DNA of 64,000 nt from Clostridium sp. (GTDB taxonomy: Bacteria; Bacillota; Clostridia; Clostridiales; Clostridiaceae). The notes beneath the pieces are model-generated. The model searched no databases. It saw only the letters and a program-made list of their open reading frames with translations, and was not told the origin of the DNA. The DNA lies in the NCBI RefSeq assembly GCF_021372645.1, contig NZ_JAJFUC010000035.1, forward strand, positions 1-64,000, given 5' to 3'. The translations under genes and the position numbers were made by a program. Shown here in pieces: positions 55,694 through 63,973 of this stretch (positions within the stretch are counted from its first letter, which is position 1; each line of letters begins with the position of its first letter).

Positions 55694-56674
55694 ATGAGAA
55701 TTTTAGCTTATAGTAATAGAAAAGACGAAACAGAATTTTTTGAGGAATTTAGCAAAAAATATAGTGTAGAAATTGTATTAACTGAAAAAGAACCCAATAT
55801 GGAAAGTGCGGAATTAGCTAAAGGATTTGATTGCATAAGTATAATTACAACAATTATAAATGCTGAATTAATAGAAAAATTTCATGAACTAGGAGTCAAA
55901 TTTATATCAACAAGAACTATTGGATATGATCATATAGATTTACAAGTGGCTAAAAATCTTGGAGTTCATGTTGGAAATGCAACGTATTCTCCAAATAGTG
56001 TAGCTGATTATGCAATTATGATGATGCTTATGGCAACTAGAAAAATGAAGCTTATTATGGAACGTAGTAATACTCAAGATTATTCTTTAATTGGAGTTCA
56101 AGGAAAAGAATTACCTAATTTAACTGTTGGAGTTATTGGGACAGGCAGAATAGGAAAGACTGTTATTAAACATCTTTCAGGCTTTGGATGTGAAATATTA
56201 GCTCAGGATATATATGAACAAGAAGAAGTTAAAAGTTATGGTAAATATGTTGATTTAGAATATCTATTCAAAAATAGTGATATCATAACCTTGCATATGC
56301 CAGCTACAGAGGACAATTATCATATGATAAATAAAGAGTCTTTGAATAAAATGAAGGATGGAGTTTTTGTTATAAATACAGCAAGAGGATCTCTCATTAA
56401 TATAGATGACTTTATTGAAGCAATTGAAAATGGGAAAATCGCTGGAGCAGCTTTAGATGTAATAGAGCATGAAGCAGGTCTTTATTACAATGATTTAAAA
56501 GGTGAAATATTAAGTAATAAAGATTTGGCAATATTAAAATCTTTTCCCAATGTAATTATAACTCCACACACAGCATTTTATACAAACCAAGCAGTTAGTG
56601 ATATGGTTGAAAATTCAATAAAAAGTTGCATCTTATTCGAGAAAAATAAGGACAATCCTTGGATGATAATATAG
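55694..56674 (+). CDS. D-2-hydroxyacid dehydrogenase (D-lactate dehydrogenase-like)
   Basis: A 326-residue NAD-dependent D-2-hydroxyacid dehydrogenase of the LdhA/VanH type. The NAD fold is TVGVIGTGRIGKTVIKHL (about 139-156, GxGxxG). Catalytic Arg, Glu and His are seen in NTARGSLIN, the VIEHEAGL segment, and TPHTAFYTNQAV. The N-terminal half has the typical STRTIGYDHIDLQVAK loop. The activity on pyruvate is likely from close similarity to D-lactate dehydrogenases; other 2-ketoacids are possible. It stands alone upstream of the 2'-5' RNA ligase-like gene. Confidence 0.9.
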   Translation: MRILAYSNRKDETEFFEEFSKKYSVEIVLTEKEPNMESAELAKGFDCISIITTIINAELIEKFHELGVKFISTRTIGYDHIDLQVAKNLGVHVGNATYSPNSVADYAIMMMLMATRKMKLIMERSNTQDYSLIGVQGKELPNLTVGVIGTGRIGKTVIKHLSGFGCEILAQDIYEQEEVKSYGKYVDLEYLFKNSDIITLHMPATEDNYHMINKESLNKMKDGVFVINTARGSLINIDDFIEAIENGKIAGAALDVIEHEAGLYYNDLKGEILSNKDLAILKSFPNVIITPHTAFYTNQAVSDMVENSIKSCILFEKNKDNPWMII

Positions 56675-56763
56675 AAGAATGAAAAAAGGATTGTACAATA
56701 GAGAACATTTAAAATAATTTATGTAAATATGTAAAAACTCTAATTTGAGAAGGGAGAAGAATT

Positions 56764-57294
56764 ATGAGATATGTAGTAGTCTGTGTGGTGAATGGGGAAG
56801 CTGGAGATTTTAATAATAATTTAAGAAAAGAGCTTTTAGAAAAGTTAAGTGCAAAATCATCAAAGTTACCGGCTCATTTTACTATTAATTCACCTTTTGA
56901 ATATAAGGGAGAAATTACTGAGCTAAATAATGTTCTTGAAGCTTTTAGTAAGAATGTAAAAGCTGAGTCTTATATGATAGATGGTTATGATCATTTTGAT
57001 GATAGGGTAGTTTATATGAAGGTAAATATGTCTCCAGAAGCTAAAGATGTTCATGATAGGTTAATTGATATGATGAGCACAGTACCTTACATTGAATTTG
57101 AAGAGAAAGATGGAAAAGATAAAATATTTCATGTAACTTTAGCGTCAAAAAGGTTAAGGCCTTTATATCATAAGGTATGGGAATATGTTCACCAATATCC
57201 TTGTGAATTTAAATGTTATTTTGATAATGTTACGATTTTTAAATGGAAAGAAGAAACTTGGAAAGTGTATAGGGAGTTTAAGTTTAAAGGCTAA
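56764..57294 (+). CDS. 2'-5' RNA ligase / cyclic phosphodiesterase-like protein
   Basis: A 176-residue two-histidine phosphoesterase superfamily protein (2H family). The two HxT motifs are HFTINSPF (about 39-46) and HVTLASKR (about 120-127), the catalytic pair of this fold, and spacing and length fit Gram-positive YjcG-like members. The reaction is probably on 2',3'-cyclic or 2'-5'-linked nucleotides; the substrate is not known. A GGGAG site precedes the ATG. Its stop lies next to the damaged start region of the COG0523 GTPase gene. Confidence 0.85.
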   Translation: MRYVVVCVVNGEAGDFNNNLRKELLEKLSAKSSKLPAHFTINSPFEYKGEITELNNVLEAFSKNVKAESYMIDGYDHFDDRVVYMKVNMSPEAKDVHDRLIDMMSTVPYIEFEEKDGKDKIFHVTLASKRLRPLYHKVWEYVHQYPCEFKCYFDNVTIFKWKEETWKVYREFKFKG

Positions 57295-57306
57295 TAACAA
57301 AATATA

Positions 57307-58344
57307 ATTGTTAACTCAGGATTCCTTGGAGCAGGAAAAACTACATTAATTAAGAAGTTAATACAAGAAGCTTTTGAAGGTGAAAAGCTTATGTTAATTG
57401 AAAATGAATTTGGTGAAATAGGAATCGATGGAGGTTTTTTAAACAATTCAGGAGTTGAAATTACTGAAATGAATTCAGGATGTATTTGTTGTTCTTTAGT
57501 TGGTGATTTTGGAACTGCTCTTAAAGATGCATTAACTAAGTATTCACCAGAACGTATCATAATAGAACCATCAGGAGTAGGAAAATTATCTGATGTAATT
57601 AAAGCTGTAGAAAACATACAGCACGAGGTTTATATTACACTTAACAGCTCAGCTACAGTAGTTGATGCTACAAAATGTAAAATGTATATGGATAACTTTG
57701 GAGAATTCTTTAATAATCAAATTGAAAGCGCAAATACTATTATTTTAAGTCGTTCACAAAAACTTTCAGAGGAAAAATTAGAGTTATGTGTATCTCAAAT
57801 AAGAGAACATAACAACAAAGCCACCATAATAACTACAAATTGGGATGAGATTGAGGGTAAACAAATTCTTTTCGCAATGGAAAATGAAAATTCACTTGAA
57901 AAAGAACTTTTATCTGAAGAAAAAGAACATCATGACCATGAATGTTCTTGTGGATACAATCAAGAACAATATCATCATGATGATAAGTGCTGTGACCATG
58001 ATCATGAACATCACCATCATGACCACGAATGCTCTTGTGACCATGATCATGAACAACATCATCATGCAGATGAAGTATTTACAAGCTGGGGCGTTGAAAC
58101 ACCTAAAAAGTATTCTAAATCAGAAATAAATGATATACTAAAGGCTTTAGCAGAATCTTCAGATTATGGAGTTATTTTGCGTGCTAAGGGGATAGTACCT
58201 TGCCTAGACGGTGGATGGATTAATTTTGATTTAGTTCCAGGTGAATATGAAGTACGTGTTGGTGTACCTGATTACACTGGAAGATTATGTGTTATAGGTA
58301 CAAATCTTAATAGAAATAAAATAGAACAATTATTTCACATATAG
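57307..58344 (+). CDS. COG0523 (CobW-family) metal GTPase with His-rich tail, start codon lost
   Basis: From the codons at 57307 the protein reads IIVNSGFLGAGKTTLIKKLI (Walker A), then the zinc-type motif SGCICCSL (CxCC, about residues 59-62), guanine-nucleotide and RSQKLSEEK segments, a His/Cys/Asp-rich stretch (57925-58074) and a CobW C-terminal domain (RAKGIVPCLDGGWINFD). Members deliver metals such as zinc or cobalt. No ATG/GTG/TTG precedes the P-loop: it starts ATA/ATT here, one base out of the expected ATGACAAAAATAATT. The first ATG (57391) would lose the P-loop. It may use ATT, or be a fresh pseudogene. A second GTPase follows. Confidence 0.8.
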   Translation: MVNSGFLGAGKTTLIKKLIQEAFEGEKLMLIENEFGEIGIDGGFLNNSGVEITEMNSGCICCSLVGDFGTALKDALTKYSPERIIIEPSGVGKLSDVIKAVENIQHEVYITLNSSATVVDATKCKMYMDNFGEFFNNQIESANTIILSRSQKLSEEKLELCVSQIREHNNKATIITTNWDEIEGKQILFAMENENSLEKELLSEEKEHHDHECSCGYNQEQYHHDDKCCDHDHEHHHHDHECSCDHDHEQHHHADEVFTSWGVETPKKYSKSEINDILKALAESSDYGVILRAKGIVPCLDGGWINFDLVPGEYEVRVGVPDYTGRLCVIGTNLNRNKIEQLFHI

Positions 58345-58352
58345 ATACCCAA

Positions 58353-58460
58353 GGTGAAAACTATACTTAAGTGTATAACCCACGGAAATAAGGAGCATGC
58401 TTCTGTTCCTTTATTTCTGCCTATGAACATGCATTCAAAGTATAAGTATAACTTAGAATT
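58353..58460 (+). repeat. Repeat family D, best copy
   Basis: GTGAAAACTATACTTAAGTG and TATAACCCACGGAAATAAGG lead into a stem in which GGAAATAAGGA pairs with TCCTTTATTTC (58419-58429, one bulge). An outer arm CTATACTTA pairs with TAAGTATAAC near 58445. It begins 9 nt after the GTPase stop. Related copies are at 41079, 52618 and 53835. Confidence 0.5.
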
Positions 58461-58515
58461 TGGATATCTGTATGTCTAATACTGATAACAATTAAAAGAA
58501 AGAAGGAATGAAATC

Positions 58516-59454
58516 ATGGCACATGTACCAATTTTTTTGATTACTGGTTTTCTAGAGGGTGGTAAAACCACCTTCATTAAAGAAATATTTAATGATCTAG
58601 AATTTGCTGAAGGAGAAAAGATCACTTTAATTGTTTGTGAAAATGGTATAGAACAATATGAAAATAATCTTTTAACAGAAAATAATGTGACATTAGTACA
58701 TATTAATAGTAAAGAAGAACTAACTGAGTCTTTTTTTATAGAATGTAATAAAGAATATAAACCAACAAAAGTTATAATAGAATACAATGGTATGTGGGAA
58801 TATGATATTATAGATAATTTAGAATTCCCAAAAGAATGGGAAATAGCTCAAGTTATAACACCTATTGATGGCTCTACTTTTGAGGGATATATGAATAACA
58901 TGAAATCGTTGTTAGTAGAACAATTTAATGATTCTGATTTAATTATAATTAATCGTTGCAATGAAAAGACAGATAAATTGAAATTTAGAAATAGTGTAAA
59001 AGCTGTTAATACAAAAGCAAATATAATTTTTGAATTAGAAAATGGTGAGATTGATGATAGACCATTGGAGTTGCCATTTGATATAAATGCTGATGTAATT
59101 GAATTTGAAGATTATGATTTTGGTATATGGTATTTAGATGCAATAGAATCACCAGAAAAATATGAAGGCAAAAGTATAAAAATGAAAGGAATTGCAAACA
59201 CAAATCCTAAATATCCCAAAAATATTTTTGCTTTTGGTAGAAATGCTATGACTTGTTGCGAAAATGATATTTCTTTCTTAGGACTTTTATGTCAAAGTGA
59301 TGAATCTATTAAACTTAATGGCAAGGAATGGATTGAAATAGAAGGAGTTATTAATAAAAAATTTATACAGCAGGAACAACGGGAGATTCCATTCATAGCT
59401 GTTAAAAATTATAAATTAGTAGATAAAATTGAAGAGGATTTAATTTATTTTTAG
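58516..59454 (+). CDS. COG0523-type GTPase fused to a TIGR03943-like domain
   Basis: The 312-residue protein has an N-terminal P-loop GTPase part (LITGFLEGGKTTFIKEI, about 8-24) with a CobW-like core, but in place of the CxCC motif it has VCENGIEQ, so the metal site is altered. The C-terminal half (about 200-312, GIWYLDAIESPEKYEGKSIK, AFGRNAMTCCENDISFLG) resembles the YcgQ/TIGR03943 (DUF1980) domain. Such pairs sit in zinc and cobalt homeostasis loci with ZIP and ECF transporters. GAAGGA precedes the ATG. It follows the first GTPase in tandem, 171 nt apart. Confidence 0.82.
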   Translation: MAHVPIFLITGFLEGGKTTFIKEIFNDLEFAEGEKITLIVCENGIEQYENNLLTENNVTLVHINSKEELTESFFIECNKEYKPTKVIIEYNGMWEYDIIDNLEFPKEWEIAQVITPIDGSTFEGYMNNMKSLLVEQFNDSDLIIINRCNEKTDKLKFRNSVKAVNTKANIIFELENGEIDDRPLELPFDINADVIEFEDYDFGIWYLDAIESPEKYEGKSIKMKGIANTNPKYPKNIFAFGRNAMTCCENDISFLGLLCQSDESIKLNGKEWIEIEGVINKKFIQQEQREIPFIAVKNYKLVDKIEEDLIYF

Positions 59455-59611
59455 TATATAAAGGAAAACAGTGAAATTGAATTTATATGAAATCAAATTG
59501 AGAATAAAGTTCATGAGCTTAATTAAAATATTTAAATTGATTTTCGTGGTAAATAATATTATGGTATAGTAGAATAATATGAATAAAAAATAAAATTTAA
59601 TAATAAAATAT

Positions 59612-59792
59612 GGGTTTAATCAATTGGTATGTAATTTATATATTTAGAAGTGATTAATTAAAAGGGAAGCAGGTGAGATTCCTGAACTATCCCGTAGCTG
59701 TATTAGAGGAGTTTAAGTACATTGTGTGTCACTTGGAAACAGGGAAGGCGTACTTAAATAATGATTCTTAAGTCAGAAGACCTGCCTGTATT
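59612..59792 (+). ncRNA. Cobalamin riboswitch
   Basis: The conserved blocks are in order: AAAGGGAAGCAGGTGAGATT and CCTGAACTATCCCG (5' core), GCTGTATTAGAGGAG, then CACTTGGAAACAGGGAAGGC (B12 box region), a stem TTTAAGTAC/GTACTTAAA, and AAGTCAGAAGACCTGCCT at the 3' side. This is the standard cobalamin aptamer. Downstream lies a fragmentary cobalt transport gene set, which it would have controlled. A sigma-A-like box pair TTGATT-TATGGT lies about 60-90 nt upstream. The expression platform is not clear. Confidence 0.93.
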
Positions 59793-59832
59793 TTGCACTG
59801 ACAACTCTACGAGTGATGGAGGGGGCGTTTTA

Positions 59833-59892
59833 ATGAGGATTTATTTACTGATTTTATATAAGTCAGTATGTTTGATTATTATGTCTTTTTAA
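59833..59892 (+). CDS. Short frame (19 codons) after the riboswitch
   Basis: An ATG with a strong GGAGGGGGCG site opens a 19-residue frame MRIYLLILYKSVCLIIMSF followed by TAA. It is hydrophobic. It could be the truncated start of the transporter gene the riboswitch once governed or a leader peptide. No homologue is recognised, and the remaining 59893-60065 holds no other gene. Confidence 0.3.
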   Translation: MRIYLLILYKSVCLIIMSF

Positions 59893-60065
59893 CATTTTAG
59901 TTAGAAGGGCTTTTTATTTTGTAGAAAAACCATATAAAAATTAAGGGTAGACTATAATAAATAAAGAGACTTATTGGGGCATAACCTACATAGATAACCA
60001 GCAAATTTTAGATATAAATTCTTACATAATGGTAACATGGGACAAAAATTGAAAGGAGATGTGAG

Positions 60066-60359
60066 ATGGGAAAAGTTATTATTTTATGTGCTATATTTCT
60101 GATGGCTGCCTTTTTCTTCAAATTGAAACATCGAGGTGATTATACTCATAGGGATGCTACACATCACTATAACCATAAAATCGGACATAAACACGGAGAA
60201 GGGTATTCAATTGATTTTTATGCTTATGCTTCCAAAATCAGACACTGGAATGCTACTTTTAAAGTATCTTTATCCGTTCTGATACTGATTCTTTGTATTG
60301 TATTGGACAATCCATATGTATCTGTTGCAGCATTCATAATTTTTTTAATTTTGCTATAG
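60066..60359 (+). pseudogene. cbiQ: Truncated cobalt ECF transporter CbiQ
   Basis: A 97-residue frame with a good AAAGGAGATG site. After one membrane helix and a His-rich stretch (HRDATHHYNHKIGHKHGEG) it reads YSIDFYAYASKIRHWNATFK, then CIVLDNPYVSVAAFI. This is the N-terminal part of CbiQ, the transmembrane component of the cobalt energy-coupling transporter. It breaks off at a stop just where a CbiM C-terminus begins in another frame, so about 150 residues are missing. It could be translated but not function as CbiQ. Confidence 0.75.
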
Positions 60360-60568
60360 GGTTTTACAAGATAGAAAGGAACGATTATGGAAAAGCTAAT
60401 ATTAAAAGTCGTAGATCTGCAACCAAGTTTCTCGCAGTATTTGCACCGACACAGGTTCCGCTAGCAATTATCGAAGGTATTTTGACTGTTGTCATCATTA
60501 TTGGTCTTGAAACATATGCAAAATCTGAATTGATAGACCTTGGATTAGTGAATGGAGGCGAAAATTAA
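60348..60568 (+). pseudogene. cbiM: CbiM C-terminal fragment
   Basis: The frame continuing from the CbiQ break reads GFYKIERNDYGKANIKSRRS, then KFLAVFAPTQVPLAIIEGIL. The FAPTQxPLAIxEGxLT block is the typical end of CbiM, the substrate-binding membrane subunit. It ends at 60568 with TAATG, joining the start of a CbiN frame. The N-terminal three quarters are missing. In intact loci the order is M-N-Q-O, so this Q-then-M order shows rearrangement as well as loss. Confidence 0.75.
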
Positions 60569-60594
60569 TGTCAAAGACTAAAAAACTGTTGTAA
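60568..60594 (+). pseudogene. cbiN: Stub of CbiN start
   Basis: ATG at 60568 overlaps the stop of the CbiM fragment, the usual coupling of cbiM and cbiN, but the frame reads MSKTKKLL and stops. Nothing resembling the rest of CbiN follows before the terminator at 60771. Confidence 0.45.
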
Positions 60595-60770
60595 GTTTTA
60601 GAAAATCAGAAGAATAAAATCAAATAATATTTTTTAGTATGATTGACATATAAAGAAAATAGCAATTTCAACACTTCGTGTTTCAGAAGTCCCCCATGGG
60701 AAACAAAGATTTCTAGTTACAAGCTATTTGATTAAAATATAAACTAGATCAAAATGAAATAAATAAAATA

Positions 60771-60806
60771 ACAAAAAGAAGTAATGATTGTACTACTTCT
60801 TTTTGT
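60771..60806. terminator. Bidirectional terminator
   Basis: ACAAAAAGAAGTA (60771-60783) pairs with TACTTCTTTTTGT (60794-60806) around a 10-nt loop. It lies 40 nt beyond the DUF2334 stop and after the cbi remnants, so it can end transcripts from both sides. Confidence 0.75.
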
Positions 60807-60845
60807 ATTAAATAATTCAAAAATACTTATTATAAAATATTTTCT

Positions 60846-62219
60846 TTATTTATCTATAAGCTCATCAATATGAACTGTTGTATAATCATCAGATTTAAGA
60901 GCTTTAACTATTTTTTGTAAGGGTGAATTTTCATCATAAGTTATATTAAATTTGTTGTTATTAGTATTAAAATCTATATATTTTAATTCAAGAAATGGAT
61001 GATAATAAAAGCTATGAAGTGTATCAGGATTTTCATTATTTAATCCGTCTATTATAGACGAAGGGTCTGAATTGTGTACATATCCTAAAGGTGTTGGAAC
61101 AAATAGGTTACTGTCATTAAAATTATATATGTTCGTATTGTCTGTGCCATTAAAAGGTTCATATATAAATTGGAAATAATCTGCAATAACTTTCTTCTGA
61201 AGTTCAGTATCAAAATAATGAGGACTTTCATAATAGGAAATAGGGATATTTAAAACACTTGCAGTATCAATACCTTTTTCAATTATAGCACGTGTTTCTG
61301 CTTCTGTGTTATTTACATCTTTCGATAATTCTTCACCCTTTCCACTTATTTCATCACTATGCTGGTGAGTATAACCATGAAGACCTATTTCACCACCCTT
61401 ATTAATCAAATAATCTACCAGGTTAACAAATCCTGCATTTACTATATTGTCATTTATTAATAAATCATTGTCAATATTATCCTCAGGAGATACAAATCTA
61501 GGAATCCAGCTAACATGAAACTTCATTCCCTGTGAATAAAACAGATTAGCCATACACTTTATTTTTGCTTGATTTTTATCTACAGCATAGTTGCCGCCGC
61601 ATCCAAAATCCTCTAATCTGATTAATGCAACATTGTCAGTGCATGATGCTGAAGAATTTTCAGGTGCTTTAACATTGCTGTTAAGTAAACTGATATTGTT
61701 ATTTTTAAAGTCAAAAACAGCAATTAAATTAAAAAGTTCTTCTATATCTGAGATGGAAATATAATTATCACCACCGTTAGTTAATAAATTACCACGCAAG
61801 GAGCCTGTCCTAGAATTCTTAGTATAAGAATTTTCACTTAGTGAAATTTTATTATCATTGTTATACAATGAAATTTTGCTATTTGAAGTATCAATTGTAT
61901 AGTTAAGCTTATTACAAATAAAACTAAGAGGTATATAATATCTTTGTGACTTAAGCAACATAGGAACATTAGTGATGTTAGATTCATTTAGAATATTCAA
62001 ACTTATACTATTAACTTTTGTTACAGGTCTATCTTCAAATTTTATTTTTGGAGTATATGTACTTTTAAAATTACTATCAGGAAGTGTACTGGCGTATACA
62101 GTATTATTTATAACAGTTAGATTTTTATCAAAGAATTTATAATAAAAAATTGAATGACTAAATAGAAATACTGCTACAAGTACTGATAATATTAAAAAAA
62201 TGAGTAGTTTCTTTTTCAT
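60846..62219 (-). CDS. DUF2334 polysaccharide deacetylase-like protein
   Basis: The 457-residue protein has an N-terminal membrane helix or signal anchor (LLIFLILSVLVAVFLFSHSI), a copper-amine-oxidase-like middle segment (about 75-195; two SLF-type beta repeats), and a C-terminal DUF2334 domain with RLEDFGCGGNYAVDKNQAKI, FHVSWIPRFVSPED, and GLHGYTHQHSDEISGKGEE. This family is related to NodB deacetylases, keeping the metal-site DxxH-type His pair (HGYTHQH). It probably acts on a wall or capsule polymer outside the membrane. GGGAGGAAA lies before the ATG. Confidence 0.85.
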   Translation of the reverse strand: MKKKLLIFLILSVLVAVFLFSHSIFYYKFFDKNLTVINNTVYASTLPDSNFKSTYTPKIKFEDRPVTKVNSISLNILNESNITNVPMLLKSQRYYIPLSFICNKLNYTIDTSNSKISLYNNDNKISLSENSYTKNSRTGSLRGNLLTNGGDNYISISDIEELFNLIAVFDFKNNNISLLNSNVKAPENSSASCTDNVALIRLEDFGCGGNYAVDKNQAKIKCMANLFYSQGMKFHVSWIPRFVSPEDNIDNDLLINDNIVNAGFVNLVDYLINKGGEIGLHGYTHQHSDEISGKGEELSKDVNNTEAETRAIIEKGIDTASVLNIPISYYESPHYFDTELQKKVIADYFQFIYEPFNGTDNTNIYNFNDSNLFVPTPLGYVHNSDPSSIIDGLNNENPDTLHSFYYHPFLELKYIDFNTNNNKFNITYDENSPLQKIVKALKSDDYTTVHIDELIDK

Positions 62220-62646
62220 AAGTTTATTTCCTCCCTATATATAAATAATTCCAATTAAACATTATATCAGTAATTTGTGACAGGTATTTGACAAAGATAC
62301 ATAATTTAAAATTTATTATATTTAGGGCTGATGGATATCCTAAAGAAAATTCATATGATCAAGGATAATCTTCAGGTATAATAAAAAATAAAACGAAAAC
62401 TGATATTGCAACAACACTTAAAAAAATATATAAATATAGATATAAAGAACTTTTATAGAAGAATTAAAGTATAATAAAATATAACACACTAAAAATATTG
62501 CATATTTATATTTCATTTTCAGAGTGTTTCTAAAATAAGAGAAAAAAATTTAACATGAATACAGTGTCATAAACATGGCTATACCTTATAAGTTGAGATA
62601 AAAACTTAAAAACATATATATTACGAAAGGTGGTGAATTTGAGTGG
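62220..62646. other. Spacer upstream of corA, divergent from DUF2334
   Basis: The 540-nt gap (62220-62761) is AT-rich with TTGACA at about 62292 as one promoter-like box. I see no complete gene. A TTGAAA/TATAAT-type promoter is possible but not convincing. I could not find an M-box here. Confidence 0.4.
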
Positions 62647-62682
62647 ATGACTATCTGGCCCAGGACTATTGTAAAAATTTAA
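62647..62682 (+). CDS. Possible leader peptide upstream of corA (11 aa)
   Basis: ATG ACT ATC TGG CCC AGG ACT... TAA encodes MTIWPRTIVKI, with AAAGGTGG about 13 nt upstream. Mg2+ transporter genes of other bacteria can have Pro-containing leader peptides, so a role is conceivable, but this is weak: it is one of several tiny frames in the 5' region and spacing is long. Confidence 0.25.
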   Translation: MTIWPRTIVKI

Positions 62683-62731
62683 TATTAAAAAAGGGAGGAT
62701 TAGGTGTAGTACTCATTGTAACTAATTCTAT

Positions 62732-62757
62732 ATCCTCTCTATAGAATAGAGGAGGAT
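62732..62757 (+). promoter_or_regulatory. Hairpin that hides the corA ribosome binding site
   Basis: ATCCTCTCTAT (62732-62742) pairs with ATAGAGGAGGAT (62746-62757, one bulge) around a tiny loop. The right arm is the Shine-Dalgarno site of corA (ATG at 62762). When folded it would block translation; this is an mRNA element of a kind used in metal or temperature control. Confidence 0.5.
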
Positions 62758-62761
62758 TATT

Positions 62762-63745
62762 ATGTTTGTATTACCATTTAAAAATGATAAAAAGCAACCT
62801 ATGGTTCTAAGAAAGATAAATACAGAAATAAAAATAATTGAATTTAATGGCCTTAAATGGATTGATATTATTAGACCTACTAATAAGGAAATTAAAATGC
62901 TTGAAGAGATGTATGAATTTCATGAACTTCTTTTAGAAGACTGTATGACTGAACATCAAAGATCAAAGATAGATTCTTATGATGATTATAGTTTCATTGT
63001 ACTTCATCTTCCAAGATATAAAAAAGAATTTACGAGACTAGACTCTGAAGAAATAGACATATTTATAGGTCAAAATTATTTAGTTACCCTTCATGAAGGA
63101 GAACTTAAACCTTTAGTTGCGTTAGCAGAACGATGCCAGTATAGCGAAGCTGCAAGAAAAGAATACATGGAAGAAGGCTCAGCGCTATTACTTTATGAGA
63201 TAACTAAGACCTTATTCGATTATTGCTTTCCTATGCTTGATAAAATTGGAAACAGTGTTAATGAAATTAATAGAGAGGTTTTTGCTATTCGTTCTAAATC
63301 GATGCTTGAAACTATATCAAGAACTAAGATGCAAATAATAAATTATAGAAGTGTAATTAAACCTTTAAGACCTGTTATAATAAATTTAGAAAAAGTAATA
63401 ACAAAATATCTTCCTGAAGATATGGATTTGTATTTTGATGATATTACGGATAGAATAGAAAAAATATGGGACATGCTTGAAAACTATAAAGAGGTTATAG
63501 AGTCTGCTGATAATACATTTGCAGCACTTACTAACCACACAATGAATGGACTTATGCGTACCTTTACTATTATCCAAGTAGCCATATTGCCTATGACTCT
63601 TGTTAGTGGACTTTTTTCAATGAATGTACAAGGAATTCCAATGCACGATTATACAATGGCATTTTGGATAGTATTCGGAATGATATTTATTCCAACTATA
63701 GGTATTGGAATGTTATTACTTCTTAAGAAAGATAAGTGGTTTTAA
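62762..63745 (+). CDS. corA: CorA-family magnesium transporter
   Basis: The 327-residue protein has the CorA layout: an N-terminal alpha/beta cytoplasmic funnel, a long stalk helix (about 140-265), and two C-terminal membrane helices, with the signature loop after the first one. That loop reads LFSMNVQGIPM, so the usual Gly-Met-Asn selectivity motif is Ser-Met-Asn. The pore-lining segment TIIQVAILPMTLVSG and the C-terminal LLLLKKDKWF are typical. It likely moves Mg2+ (or Co2+/Ni2+). A hairpin covers its ribosome binding site. Confidence 0.9.
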   Translation: MFVLPFKNDKKQPMVLRKINTEIKIIEFNGLKWIDIIRPTNKEIKMLEEMYEFHELLLEDCMTEHQRSKIDSYDDYSFIVLHLPRYKKEFTRLDSEEIDIFIGQNYLVTLHEGELKPLVALAERCQYSEAARKEYMEEGSALLLYEITKTLFDYCFPMLDKIGNSVNEINREVFAIRSKSMLETISRTKMQIINYRSVIKPLRPVIINLEKVITKYLPEDMDLYFDDITDRIEKIWDMLENYKEVIESADNTFAALTNHTMNGLMRTFTIIQVAILPMTLVSGLFSMNVQGIPMHDYTMAFWIVFGMIFIPTIGIGMLLLLKKDKWF

Positions 63746-63906
63746 AAATTAAATATTATTATAGAATCCATTACATTATCAACTTCATCTCCTGGAAAAT
63801 GACGCATGAATGCTAATTATTTAGATTTGGAAAAACTTACATCTAAAGATAAAGGTATCAGACAAAGTTAGTAGAAACAATTGAAACTAAATTGAGAATA
63901 AAGTTG

Positions 63907-63935
63907 TTGACAAATTTCCAACATGTGAATATACT
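63907..63935 (+). promoter_or_regulatory. Consensus sigma-A promoter
   Basis: TTGACA at 63907-63912 and TATACT at 63930-63935 have the ideal 17-nt spacing. The predicted start near 63942 lies about 30 nt before the probable M-box riboswitch that runs off the window. Confidence 0.75.
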
Positions 63936-63973
63936 GATATGGTACAAAAGAGATTATAACAATTGAATAATAA

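Noticed and set aside
57845-58129. 94-codon frame rich in Met/Ile inside the His-rich part of the GTPase gene
   Set aside because: It is an out-of-frame reading of His/Asp codons in a well-supported gene.
62220-62761. M-box riboswitch upstream of corA
   Set aside because: The AGGTGAGG and GATAC-GC blocks are not present; only the ribosome-binding-site hairpin is seen.
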